Part shown: piece after piece, positions 21,630-33,030 of the stretch
How the letters are laid out: each line of letters opens with the position of its first letter
How positions within the stretch are numbered: the first letter of the stretch is position 1
Source of the DNA: Trachythela sp. YZ-2020
Lineage: Eukaryota > Cnidaria > Anthozoa > Malacalcyonacea > Clavulariidae
NCBI GenBank assembly: GCA_016169945.1
Contig: JADLSH010000073.1
Span: forward strand, 124,001 to 188,000
Reading direction: 5' to 3'
DNA: 64,000 nt
The notes under the pieces: generated by a model
What the model was told of the DNA's origin: nothing
The model's database searches: none
The model's input: only the letters and a program-made list of their open reading frames with translations
Made by a program: the position numbers and the translations under genes

Positions 21630-21950
21630 ATAGTAGAAGGTGTTTTGTAGATGGAATATTCGAACGAAAATTTATATACATTTTTAGACCTAACCAGGAG
21701 CAGTTGCGAAAAATGAGGCCCTCTGGCAGGAATCGAACTTGCGGCCCGGCGGAAGTTGCGGTTGATGCTCAGCAACTGGACTCTGTAGCTCAATTTGTTA
21801 GAGCGTTGCACCGCAATCGCATGCAGGGCCGCAGGTTCGATTCCTTGCAGAGTGCCATTCGCAACTGCTCCTGGTAAGGTCTAAAAATGTACAGGTGTAT
21901 AAATTTCCGTTCGAATATTCCATCTACACAACACTCTCTACTTCTCTTGG
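21630..21950. mobile_element. Foldback element with a tRNA-like core
   Basis: The left arm (about 21640-21746) and right arm (about 21832-21935) are inverted copies. Left TGTAGATGGAATATTCGAAC pairs with right GTTCGAATATTCCATCTACA. The shared CAGGAGCAGTTGCGAA and ACATTTTTAGACCT segments follow. The arms run into tRNA-derived sequence at the centre: the left arm contains a reversed tRNA 3' half (GCAGGAATCGAACTTGCGGC). The right side holds a nearly complete tRNA-like unit. Such palindromes can arise when a tRNA-headed SINE inserts head to head. Confidence 0.75.
21780..21853 (+). tRNA. tRNA-like sequence or pseudogene (SINE head)
   Basis: The sequence has an acceptor-like pair ACTCTGT/GCAGAGT, a D-arm GCTC...GAGC with the usual TAGCTCA start, and a T-arm with the GGTTCGATTCC box B. 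The anticodon arm is irregular (TTGCACCGCAATCGCATGCAG gives no clean 5-bp stem and 7-base loop), and the T-stem has an extra T. A functional tRNA is unlikely. It resembles tRNA-derived SINE heads, and box A and box B could still bind TFIIIC. Confidence 0.5.
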
Positions 21951-22480
21951 AATGTGTCTTGCCATAACATGAATTAACAGTATGACCATAACATAAATAC
22001 TAACTAGATCTCAGGTATTTCCCGACAGGCAGGGCATTGTCGACCGTGAAGAGGCAAATACACTGCTCTTGATCTTTGCTGTTGTTTAAAATCAATATAC
22101 TCCAGCTAGAATTTTTTATTTCTCTTCAGTTCAAAAAGTGGGAGCCGTCGCCATACCCCCTAAGATTGATATTTCTATTTTACTATAAGAAAACAGTGTC
22201 ACATAGACAAGTTTGGCTAACGCTTGTTTATACCCAATTCACAACTTTGGATAACTCACATGCCTACTTACTATTGTTCTAGTTTGTGAAAAAATAGAAT
22301 AGAACAAAGGTAACTAAGCATTAGAATGATCTACTTGAATGAATAGCTCTAAAACATAATTCAAATGCTTACCTTAATTTCTTCTGTTGCATGTTTTCGC
22401 TATTATGTTTATCTTCTCTGGAAACCAACTTATGCATTCAGTAGTTTGTTTTATAGAACACATTCACTTGATATAAAACA
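21951..22480. other. Intergenic sequence before the gene-tail relic
   Basis: AT-rich and noncoding. No exon or repeat with a partner in this window was recognised. Confidence 0.35.
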
Positions 22481-22610
22481 CATCACAAGAAATAGAAAAC
22501 ATTTAGCATTGGTGTTAACATTAATATATTAGTAATCGGGAATTAAACTTCAATTTTTTGCAGTTTAAATCTATTTGAGTAATCCAGGCACGTCACGCAG
22601 CGTAAATTTT
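22480..22610 (+). pseudogene. 3' tail relic of a third secreted-protein gene copy
   Basis: The string ACATTTAGCATTGGTGTTAAC, an ATTAGTAATCGGGAATTAAACTTC stretch and TTTTGCAGTTTAAATCTATTTG match the 3' UTR end of the two intact units (27425-27510 and 32655-32740) at most positions. The poly(A) hexamer is mutated (AATTAA instead of AATAAA). It sits directly upstream of unit 1, where the end of a preceding unit would fall, so the array probably once had at least three members. Confidence 0.7.
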
Positions 22611-24159
22611 TGATTGGGGGTAGCTAGTTTCAATTTATATTTTCTAAAGCAATCTCGTATACAGGCATAAGAACAAATAAGTGCATTTCCGGTTGAGTAA
22701 GCTGGCATTGGAGTTGGTTCACGTCATATTTGTTACTTCCTGACATATAGGGGGCGGAACCGGAGGGGCTAGGGGGGCTATAGCCCACATAGCCCCCTCC
22801 CCCCTAAAGTAGAATTGATGGGCTTAGCCCCCCCCCCCTCAAGACTGGGAGAACTTAAGCAGATTCTTTGCTGCCTGAAATGCAAATGAACAACATAACA
22901 CAGGGTTTCTCGGCCTAGTCGAGGAGTCCTGGGAACGAAGATGTTCCTAACCTCGATAAACTCGTCCCTATGTCCCCACATCTACACACTGAAACCAGAG
23001 GAACTAGCTAGAATAATGTGATATATACCGGTAATGGTTCTGATAACAAGCCATATCTGTCATTTTCTTGGCTGGTAGTTTGTATAATGCCGTATAATAA
23101 TTCAAAAGGCTGATCTTTTGTCAAGACGAACGTTAACTACGCGTACAAGTTCATCTGAGTAGACATACTACACAGATAGACTGTCTTGACGGGTGATCTG
23201 ATCTGTTTACTGTATTTATACACAGACGAATTATTATAGACAAACTGTATTTTTTTGCACAAGTTCGTGCGGATGGATAATCCGCCACTGGTATTAGCCG
23301 GACTTTTACTCATCTCCTGTCAAGACGAACCAAATTTGTCTGAGTAGACTACGCAAAGAGATGATCCGTGTCTGCGAGGCTTTTATACACAGACGAATTA
23401 TCAAACGCAATACCTTTATCAGTTACAGACTTGGTATACAGTTGGTCCCAAAGTTTCAATTCACTCCCTTTAAAGCCGTTGCATGCAGAGGACGGACTTA
23501 TACCTAACGGATACGTTTGCGTAAAACACCATTTGCAGGAATTTGCCTATGTCTGGGCACGATATATATGGGACTTGTTAAAAATATTCCGACGCAATTC
23601 TAAAAGGATATCTTAAAGTTGAAAATTGCATTGTACAAATATACAGAACAAAACGTTCATTACCTCGAGGTTATATCTTCACCTCTGTCTGCCGGTTTGT
23701 GAGTTTGAGTGTGTGTGTTTGTCTGTCAGTAAGATAACTCAATTTACTATCAAGCAGTTTAGTCCAAAAATTTGGGAACTAGTGGCCATATGCCAAGAAC
23801 GAATCGATAATTTTTGGTTCAATTTGTATGAAAATTGAATTTGAAATTTACAAAGGTTTGTCTTGCTTTTCCAGACTAAAAAATACTGAATGCTTTTATA
23901 ATTTATGCATGAATACTTGACTTCCTGGCTGAGGTATACAGACTCTGAGTGCCGTGTAGATCTAGTTCATGTGAGTGTGGGAGCATGTTTGTGGTTTCAA
24001 TAAAGTCAAACCTCTCCAATATATACGGACACCTAGAGCAAAGTGTCCGAATAACAATGCTTTCTTACAATAACATATTGCAAAAACAATGCTTTGTCTG
24101 GAGTGAACAAGAAACATATTTTGGCAAAGTGGACATACAACTCAGTATTTGATGTTAGT

Positions 24160-24470
24160 ATATATACAATATATTTAAACAAGCAACATCAATGTGTGAC
24201 AGGGAAGCCACAACAGCTTATACAGAGGCAATTACTGCGGTCGCGAAACTTGCATTACTTGCTTTGTTGGAAACAGACAATTTATTGCATGTTCCAACTA
24301 TGACGAAGAGGTATATTTTCATGTACACAAAGCAAGGCAAGTGAAAACTTGTCAAGCGAAGCAAGAAAACAACTTATCATTTGTCGTTTTTAACGGAAGT
24401 TTCCCGAAGTAATGTAAGTAAAGGCTGCATGGGTGTAATTGGTGAATGCAGGCGGGGTGTGGACCAAAAT
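24160..24470. repeat. 300-base repeat present four times in the window
   Basis: Related copies lie at about 20140-20450, 29470-29720 and 35490-35800. Common phrases are ACAATATATTTAA(A/G)CAAGCAAC, ATGTGTGACAGGGA(A/G)GCCAC, ACAATTACTGCGGTC and AATTGGTGAATGCAGGCGGGG. The two copies inside the tandem units form one subgroup and the two in the dispersed duplication another. It is preceded in the tandem units by CAGTCAAACCTCTCCAATAT(A), which resembles the tip of pogo/Tigger-type elements, although no transposase is present. Confidence 0.8.
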
Positions 24471-24705
24471 TTAATCGATTTGTTCTTGGCCTATGGCCAT
24501 CAGCTTCAAAAATTTTCTTATTAAGTCATCCCGTTGACAGATAAACACACACACACAAAATACTACCTGGCGGAGGAAATTAGTGTATGTATATTTTATG
24601 TATATTGAGTGCCCTCTCTAGTACGGTAACCGTCGAGACAGAGCAAAGTGTCCTTATTGAGGCTCATTCACGCGATTCTAAGTGGCCTTCCGCCATCGTT
24701 TCGTC

Positions 24706-24804
24706 ATGGCTGATTTTCGTGGCTATGTTGATAGCACAGACGTAAGTGATATTGGTGCCATCAGTGAAGATGAAATTGACGTACGGGAAAGTGCTGCTTG
24801 TTAG
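24706..24804 (+). CDS. Conserved 32-codon open frame, status uncertain
   Basis: The frame from ATG 24706 to TAG 24804 encodes an acidic peptide starting MADFRGYVDSTD and ending RESAAC. The partner at 29956-30054 differs by one silent and one Ala-to-Val change. A GTAAGT within it (after GAC) could be a splice donor, so this may be the first exon of something longer or a transposase fragment. Conservation between recent duplicates is weak evidence for coding. Confidence 0.3.
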   Translation: MADFRGYVDSTDVSDIGAISEDEIDVRESAAC

Positions 24805-25420
24805 TTGAGTGTAGAAAACACGCCCGCTACGAAGGTGCGAATAACATAGCTTTGTTAAAATAACATGTTGCAACTATGAATGCTGTGTCTCGGGTGAAAA
24901 AGAACGACATACTACCAGGTATTTGATACTCTAGAGACTAGTCTCAGGATACTAGATTTGGTATATAGTGTTATGTCAATTTGAGTTCAGTCCTGTCAAA
25001 CACCGGTAAAAACGGATTGTATGAACAGGCGTCCAATGATAGGATCCGACAGATCGAATCGTGCGCATGAGCCCTTAGACAGATAGCTCTCTAATGTTTC
25101 TTGGGGGTTCAAGTATTTGGCAGCAGCAAATTCGAAATATGTTTTACCCTAGATTATTGTCTGCAGTTTAGGAATTTCTAATAATGTTCCGTCAAGATGA
25201 AGTCGCTGCCGCACTTAGATGCGTTATGTATTTCCTTTACGTAATCTATATATACAACGTTTTTGCATCTCTTGAGTCTGCTATGAAGTCATGTCCGTTT
25301 TAAATCTTAACAGCTTAAGACGTTTCCCTTGTGCGTCGTTTAAACATTTCCCACGCAAGTAAGTTGCCGATGCATGTCTAATTATTTGCAAACATGCTAT
25401 CAAGTTACAATGTGACAGTA
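24805..25420. other. Upstream region of secreted-protein gene copy 1
   Basis: No coding sequence is recognised. The region is highly conserved with its duplicate (30055-30675) and probably includes regulatory sequence. The short GATACTCTAGAGACTAGTCTCA block near 24926 is partly self-complementary. Confidence 0.4.
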
Positions 25421-25423
25421 GGA

Positions 25424-25431
25424 TATAAATA
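25424..25431 (+). promoter_or_regulatory. TATA box of secreted-protein gene copy 1
   Basis: TATAAATA lies 73 bases before the exon 1 ATG. About 30 bases downstream is TCACTCGGTCTCACACA, a plausible start-site region with an initiator-like TCA. The same arrangement is kept in copy 2. Confidence 0.7.
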
Positions 25432-25503
25432 TGAAGACGCCTCACTCGGTCTCACACATACTAAGAGAAAGAAGCAACGAAAAAAACACGCTAAGAGAAG
25501 CGA

Positions 25504-27235
25504 ATGATGATTTCTCTACGATCTGGACTTCGCGTTCTGGTTCTACTGCTGATATTTACGCAATGGTTGACATCTACTGAAGCGGTAATTTAAAATTATG
25601 GGTAACATTTTTAAAATAATGACTAATGTTAATTCAAAATGCGACTTTCTACTTCTTAACGAGATCGAGGTGTATCACTCTAAAACAACGCACGAGGATT
25701 TGGGGGATTTGGGACTTCATTACTGTATATATCTGAGGATTGAAGGATCTTTTTAATTTGAGATATTTTTCGATCCTTTGTGATTTTGAAAAGGTCTTTA
25801 GGATTTTGAGACGAGTTTTTAGATTTACAAAATCCTAGGATTTTTAATTTTGCAACGATTTTGGGATTTCTACAGGTATGATTTTCCAGTTTGTCGGGAC
25901 AATGTAGTCAAACAGATTTAATTAATGGAAATTTATTTTTTGTTTACTATTAAGAAAACCCTTTCACGATGAAAATCTATATTTCTTCGGGTATCGTCTA
26001 CTCCACAATTCTTGCAGGATTTCTTTACGAAAACAGATCTGACCATACTATAAGAGCAGTGTGGGAATTCCATATTGCTATTAGTTATCATAAATGAGTT
26101 CATAGCCAAAAACCCCATTGTAATTTTGTTACATCTGCCGAGGGTAATAACGCGCATAGAATATCTAAACTGATTTTAGACTGAGGATATAGCAGAAGCA
26201 GGTGAACATTTCCTAGAGGCCCGTGACGAAACCTTACAAAACAAATACTCTCAGCAAGACGTTGGCACTGAAGACCAGATAGCAATGTTAACAGCAAGAC
26301 TTGACAAGATTGACGAAAAATTGATTGGTAAGCCGGCTCAGCAGACCATATGATATTGTATTGAGTATTGTGAATTTTATTTCCTGCCAATATTACAAAC
26401 TATCCACAAACGTCTTTTAACTATAGCCTCAGCGTTGTTCTTGTTTCTGAATAAAGCAAACCCTATTTTGAAACCGTGCCAACAGGTTTTCAACTATTAT
26501 CACTTGTGTTCTACACACTTAAAAGTTACTTTATCGTTGTGTATTTCAGAGATTTTAGATTGTTGTCCCGCAAAGAAAAACGCAGGAAAATCTTGTAAAG
26601 ATATCCTAGCAGCAAATGAATTCGCAAGTTCAGGAATTTACTGGATTAAACCTGCATACAATAAACCGGTATTTCAAGTTTACTGTGACATGGCAACTCA
26701 CGACGGAGGCTGGACATTGGTTTACAGTTACAACTTCACAGATTACAACAGTTTTAGCTCGGCAAGCAATGCCATAATCCCCCGTCCAAACTGGCCTGCC
26801 AGTGACGCCGATGTCCCAATCGCAACCAATCCTCCAATTACTGAGTCATCACAGGGAGCGGTTGACTGGAATCTTTGGAAGAACATTGGGGAAGAGATAA
26901 TGATTAAGTCTAATATCAATGATTGGATTGTGTGTCAACCAAGTGGTGGAAGTCTGGTCAGCGTACGACAAGGAGGAATGAGCTGTCAAAATATAAAGAA
27001 CGTGGCAACTGCTTGTAGTGGTGTGGTACCAGATGCCATTTCTTGGCATACTTACAAAACAAATACAGCAGGTTTTTGGTCTTATGGACCATCCTTCAAG
27101 ATTGGTCCCTCGGATTATTATAATTTTAATGCCGGGCGGAAGTATGGCTGGCCAACACATGACCCTTGTGGCAACGGAGGCACAAACCAAAAGAAAGGAG
27201 TTTCTCACCCTAAAGGACAAATCTATCTTCGCTAG
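25504..27235 (+). CDS. Secreted fibrinogen-C/COLFI-like protein (skeletal organic matrix protein 5-like), intact copy
   Basis: Three exons join with GT-AG introns: 25504-25584, 26180-26327 and 26550-27235 (81, 148 and 686 bases; 304 residues). Exon 1 encodes a signal peptide, MMISLRSGLRVLVLLLIFTQ then WLTSTEA. Exon 2 gives an acidic amphipathic helix with coiled-coil character (QIAMLTARLDKIDEKL). Exon 3 encodes the globular domain: CCPAKKNAGKSCKDILAAN, SGIYWIKPAYNKPVFQVYCD, GGWTLVYSYNFTDYNSF, then Cys pairs (CQPSGGS, MSCQNIKNVATACSG) and the end PTHDPCGNGGTNQKKG. The start resembles fibrinogen-C and fibrillar-collagen C-propeptide domains. The whole resembles coral skeletal-matrix proteins of this type. 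It is secreted; ligand binding or matrix function is inferred. The two adjacent ATGs at 25504 and 25507 give the same signal peptide. Confidence 0.85.
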
Positions 27236-27472
27236 AAGCAAAATCTTTACATTCAGTAGTTTAGTAGTGTATGACATATACATCTGATATAACACAAGTA
27301 ATCACGACACAGATATAAATTTTATATTAACCCTAACTTCCAAGACGATATGATATTTAATATTGCATGTAAAGCGCTTGTATTTTCCAGAACGTAGCAA
27401 AAACACTTCATAACAACTAGACATTTTAACATTGGTGTTAACTTTGTATTAATAATTGGGTTGTAATCGGGA

Positions 27473-27478
27473 AATAAA
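27473..27478 (+). terminator. Poly(A) signal, secreted-protein gene copy 1
   Basis: AATAAA lies 238 bases after the stop codon in the context GGGAAATAAACTTCAATC, followed by a T-rich stretch. The same hexamer is kept in copy 2 at 32703-32708. Confidence 0.7.
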
Positions 27479-30400
27479 CTTCAATCTTTTGCAGTCTATT
27501 CAGCATGTCAGGTACATCATCACAAAAGTACTGATGAGCGCCGTCGTCGTATAAGCACCGCAAAAGAGATATTCACAACGAAACACCGTTACATGTACAT
27601 GGAATTGTCCGAACTGAAAAAAACTATAGTACATCTAAATCTCTAACCAGCCTCGGACATTTATTGTCCTGTACTACATTGTTTAAATGTTTTGTTGTTT
27701 AATTTTCTTCCCCAGAACATTGAAAATGTGCAATTCCGTTGTGAAGTATCGAATAGTACGCTGAGAGTTAGTCTTGACCGATGATCCGCCTGTGTGCGGA
27801 TGCAGTGGCCGATTTTTTATTGGGGGTAGCTAGTTTCAATTTATATTTTCTAAAGCAATCTCGTATACAGGTATAAGAACATATAAGTGCATTTCCGGTT
27901 GAGTAAGCTGGCATTGGAGTTAGTTCACGTCATATTTATTACTTCCTGACCTATAGGCAGCGGAACTGGAGGGGCTAGGGGGGCTATTGCCCACATAGCC
28001 CCCTCCCCCAAAAAGTAGAATTGATGGGCTTAGCCCCCCCCCCTCAAAAAGTGTTCAGACTGGGAGAACTTAAGCAGATTCTTTGCTGCCTGAAATGCAA
28101 ATGAACAACATAACACTACACTATATTTCAAAATTTTCCGAGGGAGCATGTGCCCGGGCCCCCCTAGAGTTCGTCTATCCCCAAACCAAACCAATTTTCC
28201 GCGCTTATATCCTGACGCATCTTCGTTTCCAGGGTTTCTCGGCTTAGTCGAGGAGTCCTTGGAACGAAGATGTTCCTAACCTCGATAAACTCGTCCCTAT
28301 GTCCCCACATCTACACACTGAAACCAGAGGAACTAGCTAGAATAATGGGATATATACCGGTAATGGTTCTGATAACAAGCCATATCTGTTATTTTCTTGG
28401 CTGGTAGTTTGTATAATGCCGTATAATAATTCAAAAGGCTGATCTTTTGTCAAGACGAACGTTAACTACGCGTACAAGTTCATCTGAGTAGACATACTAC
28501 ACAGATAGACTGTCTTGACGGGTGATCTGATCTGTTTACTGTATTTATACACAGACGAATTATTATAGACGAACTGTATTTTTTTGCACAAGTTCGTGCG
28601 GATGGATAATCCGCCTCTGGTATTAGCCGGACTTTTACTCATCTCCTGTCAAGACGAACCAAATTTGTCTGAGTAGACGACTACGCAAAGAGATGATCCG
28701 TGTGTGCGAGGCTTTTATACACAGAGGAATTATCAGACGCAATACGTTTATCAGTTACAGACTTGGCATACAGCAGGTCCCAAAGTTTCAATTCACTCCC
28801 TTTAAAGCCGTTGCATGCAGAGGACGGACTTATACCTAGCGGATACGTTTGCGTAAAACACAATTTGCAGGAATTTGCCTATGTCTAGGCACGATATATA
28901 TGGGACTTGTTAAAAATATTCCGACGCAATTCTAAAAGGATATCTTAAAGTTGGAAATTGCATTGTACAAATATACAGAACAAAACGTTCATTACCTCGA
29001 GGTTACAGTATATCTTCACCTCTGTCTGTTTGTTTGTCTGTCAGTAAGATAATTCAATTTACTATCAAGCAGTTTATTCCAAAAATTTGGGAACTAGTGG
29101 CCATATGCCAAGAACGAATCGATAATTTTTGGTTCAATTTGTATGAACATTGAATTTGAAATTTACAAAGGTTTGTCTTGCCTTTCCAGTCTAAAAAAAT
29201 ACTGAATGCGTTTATATTTTATGCATGAATACTTGACTTCCTGGCTGAGGTATACAGACTCTGAGTGCCGTGTAGATCTAGTTCAGGTGAGTGTGGGAGC
29301 ATGTTTGTGGTTTAATTGCAGTCAAACCTCTCCAATATATACGGACACGGAAGAGACACCTAGAGCAAAGTGTCCGAATAACAATGCTTTCTTACAATAA
29401 CATATTGTTTTGCAAAAACAATGCTTTTTCTGGAGTGAACAATTAAGAAACATACAACTCAGTATTTGATGCCAGTATATATACAATATATTTAAACAAG
29501 CAACATCAATGTGTGACAGGGAAGCCACAACAGCTTATACAGAGACAATTACTGCGGTCGCGAAACTTGTTTTGTTCATGTACACAAAGCAACGCAAGTG
29601 AAACCTTGTCAAACGAAGCAAGAAAACAACTTATAATTTGTCGTTTTTAACGGAAGTTTCCCGACGTAATGTAAGTAAAGGCTGCATGGGTGTAATTGGT
29701 GAATGCAGGCGGGGTGTGGACCAAAATTTAATCGATTTGTTCTTGCCTATGACCATCAGCTTCAAAAATTTTCTTATTAAGTCATCCCGTTGACAGATAA
29801 ACACACACACAAAATACTACCTGGCGGAGGAAATTAGTGTATGTATATTTTATGCTGAGTGCCATCTCTAGTACGGAAGCCGTCGAGACAGAGCAAAGTG
29901 TCCGTATTGAGGCTCATTCACGCGATTCTAAGTGGCCTTCCGCCATCGTTTCGTCATGGCTGATTTTCGTGGCTATGTCGATAGCACAGACGTAAGTGAT
30001 ATTGGTGTCATCAGTGAAGATGAAATTGACGTACGGGAAAGTGCTGCTTGTTAGTTGAGTGTAGAAACACGCCCGGTACGAAGGTGCAATAACATAGCTT
30101 TGTTAAAATAACATGTTGCAACTATCAATGCTGTGTCTCGGGTGAAAAAGAACGACACACTACCCTGTATTTGATACTCTAGAGACTAGTCTCATGATAC
30201 TAGATTTGATACTATAGTGTTATGTTTGAGTTCAGTCCTGTCAAACACCGGTAAAAACGGATTGTATGAACAGGCGTCCAATGATAGGATCCGACAAATC
30301 GGACCGTACGCATGAGCCCTTAGACAGATGCCCTTATAGCTAGCTCTCTAATGTTTCTTGGGAGTTCAAGTATTTGGCAGCAGCAAATTCGAAAGATGTT

Positions 30401-30677
30401 TTACCCTAGATTACTGTCTGCAGTTTAGGAATTTCTAATAATGTTCTGTCAAGATGAAGTCGCTGCCGCACTTAGATGCGTTATGTATTTCCTTTACGTA
30501 ATCTATACAACGTTTTTGCATCTCTTGAGTCTGCTATGAAGTCATGTCCGTTTTAAATCTTAACAGACTTAAGACGTTTCCCTTGTGCGTCGTTTAAACA
30601 TTTCCCACGCAAGTAAGTTGCCGATGCATGTCTAATTATTTGCAAACATGCAATCAAGTTACAATGTGACAGTAGGA

Positions 30678-30685
30678 TATAAATA
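30678..30685 (+). promoter_or_regulatory. TATA box of secreted-protein gene copy 2
   Basis: TATAAATA in the same context as copy 1 (AGTAGGATATAAATATGAAG), 79 bases before the ATG at 30764. The leader differs from copy 1 by small indels just before the ATG. Confidence 0.65.
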
Positions 30686-30763
30686 TGAAGACGCCTCACT
30701 CGGTCTCACACATACTAAAAGAAAGAAGCAACGAAAAAAACACTAAGAGAAGCGAAATTTGAA

Positions 30764-32465
30764 ATGATGATTTCTCTACGATCTGGACTTCGCGTTCTGG
30801 TTCTACTGCTGATATTTACGCAATGGTTGACATCTACTGAAGCGGTAATTTAAAATTATGGGTAACATTTTTAAAATAATGACTAATGTTAATTCAAAAT
30901 GCGACTTTCTACTTCTTAACGAGATTGAGGTGTATCACTCTAAAACAACGCACGAGGATTTGGGGGATTTTGGGGAATTCGTTATATATCTGAGGTTTTG
31001 GGGATCTTTTTAGTTTGAGATATTTTTCGATCCTTTGTGATTTTGAAAAGGATCTTTAGGATTTTGAGACGATTTTTTTTGATTTTGTAATCCTACGATT
31101 TTTAATTTTGCAACGATTTTGGGATTTCTACAGGTATGATTTTCCAGTTTGTCCGGACAATGTAGTCAAACAGATTTAATTAATGGAAATTTATTTTTTG
31201 TTTACTATTAAGAAAACCCTTTCACGATGAAAATCTATATATCTTCGGGTATCGTCTACTCCACATTTCTTGCAGGATTTCTTTACGAAAACAGATCTGC
31301 CCTTACTATAAGAGCAGTGTGGGAATTCCATATTACTATTAGTTATCATAAATGAGTTCATAGTAATTTTGTAATTTTGTTACATCTGCCGAGGATAATA
31401 ACGCGCATACAGTATCTAAACTGTTTTTAATTTAGACTGAGGAGATAGCAGAAGCAGGTGAACATTTCCTAGAGGCCCGTGAAGAAACCTTACAAAACAA
31501 ATACTCTCAGCAAGACGTTGGCACTGAAGACCAGATAGCAGTGTTAACAGCAAGACTTGACAAGATTGACGAAAAATTGATTGGTAAGCCAGGTCAGCAG
31601 ATCATATGATATTGTATTGAGTATTGTGAATTTTATTACCCGCCAATATTACAAACTATCCACAAACGTCTTTTAACTATAGCCTACATCGTTGTTCTTT
31701 CAAACCGTGCCAACAGGTTTTCAACTATCATCACTTGTGTTCTACACACTTAAAAGTTACTTTATCGTTGTGTATTTCAGAGATTTTAGATTGTTGTCCT
31801 GCAAAGAAAAACGCAGGAAAATCTTGTAAAGATATCCTAGCAGCAAATGAATTCGCAAGTTCAGGAATTTACTGGATTAAACCTGCATACAATAAACCGG
31901 TATTTCAAGTTTACTGTGACATGGCAACTCACGAGGGAGGCTGGACATTGGTTTACAGTTACAACTTCACAGATTACAACAGTTTTAGCTCGGCAAGCAA
32001 TGCCATAATCCCCCGTCCAAACTGGCCTGCCAGTGACGCCGATGTCCCAATCGCAACCAATCCTCCAATTACTGAGTCATCACAGGAGCGGTTGACTGGA
32101 ATCTTTGGAAGAACATTGGGGAAGAGATAATGATTAAGTCTAATATCAATGATTGGATTGTGTGTCAACCAAGTGGTGGAAGTCTGGTCAGCGTACGACA
32201 AGGAGGAATGAGCTGTCAAAATATAAAGAACGTGGCAACTGCTTGTAGTGGTGTGGTACCAGATGCCATTTCTTGGCATACTTACAAAACAAATACAGCA
32301 GGTTTTTGGTCTTATGGACCATCCTTCAAGATTGGTTCCTCGGATTATTATAATTTTAATGCCGGGCGGAAGTATGGCTGGCCAACACATGACCCTTGTG
32401 GCAACGGAGGCACAAACCAAAAGAAAGGAGTTTCTCACCCTAAAGGACAAATCTATCTTCGCTAG
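30764..32465 (+). pseudogene. Secreted fibrinogen-C/COLFI-like protein, copy 2 with 1-base deletion
   Basis: The exon structure is the same as copy 1 (30764-30844, 31436-31583, 31781-32465), with all splice sites kept. In exon 3 the GGG of TCACAGGGAGCGG in copy 1 is GG at 32085-32086. The frame therefore shifts after Pro-Ile-Thr-Glu-Ser-Ser-Gln and ends at 32130 with about 17 foreign residues. The downstream sequence keeps the original protein in the other frame to the stop at 32463-32465 with almost no further change. The loss is therefore recent, or a sequencing error in a G run. A truncated product would keep signal peptide, helix and the first third of the domain. Confidence 0.85.
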
Positions 32466-32702
32466 AAGCAAAATCTTTACATTCAGTAGTTTAGTAGTGT
32501 ATGACATATACATCTGATATAACACAAGTAATCACGACACAGATATAAATTTTATATTAACCCTAATTTCCAAGACGATATGATATTTAATATTGCATGT
32601 AAAGCGCTTGTATTTTCCAGAACGTAGCAAAAACACTTCATAACAACTAGACATTTTAACATTGGTGTTAACTTTGTATTAATAATTTGGTTGTAATCGG
32701 GA

Positions 32703-32708
32703 AATAAA
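32703..32708 (+). terminator. Poly(A) signal, secreted-protein gene copy 2
   Basis: AATAAA in the same context as copy 1, 238 bases after the original stop codon. Confidence 0.65.
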
Positions 32709-33030
32709 CTTCAATCTTTTGCAGTCTATTCAGCATGTCAGGTACATCATCACAAAAGTACTGATGAGCGCCGTCGTCGTATAAGCACCGCAAAAGAGAT
32801 ATTCACAACAAAACACCGTTACATGTACATGGAATTGTCCGAACTGAAAAAAACTATAGTACATCTAAATCTCTAACCAGCCTCGGACATTTATTGTCCT
32901 GTACTACATTGTTTAAATGTTTTGTTGTTTAATTTTATTCCCCAGAACATTGAAAATGTGCAATTCCGTTGTGAAGAATCGAATAGTACGCTGAGAGTTA
33001 GTCTTGACCGATGATCCGCCTGTGTGCGGA

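Larger units (their letters stand above)
22613..27800 (+). repeat. Tandem duplication unit 1 (5.19 kb)
   Basis: It is collinear with 27819-33030 at an offset of 5.2 kb. The unit starts at ATTGGGGGTAGCTAGTTTCA and ends at GATCCGCCTGTGTGCGGA. Only 18 bases separate the two units. It holds the dispersed repeat, a 300-base repeat (24160-24470), a conserved 32-codon frame (24706-24804), the promoter, three exons and poly(A) signal of the secreted-protein gene. Confidence 0.93.
27819..33030 (+). repeat. Tandem duplication unit 2 (5.21 kb)
   Basis: It is collinear with unit 1 throughout, with scattered substitutions and small indels (for example, part of the 300-base repeat is shortened at 29570). 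Intron sequences are as similar as exons, which indicates a recent duplication. The unit ends at 33030; the sequence then differs from that after unit 1. Confidence 0.93.

Noticed and set aside
21780..21853. Functional tRNA gene
   Set aside because: The anticodon arm does not fold properly and the T-stem has an extra base; it is better read as a tRNA-derived repeat.
26849..27295. 148-codon open frame on - opposite the secreted-protein exon
   Set aside because: It is the antisense of exon 3, repeated in copy 2 only because the DNA is duplicated; no domain is seen.
27528..27600. CTGATGAG followed downstream by GAAAC near the end of unit 1, hammerhead-like
   Set aside because: The GCGCC after CTGATGA has no complementary partner before GAAAC, and unit 2 has AAAAC instead, so no stem II or conserved core forms.
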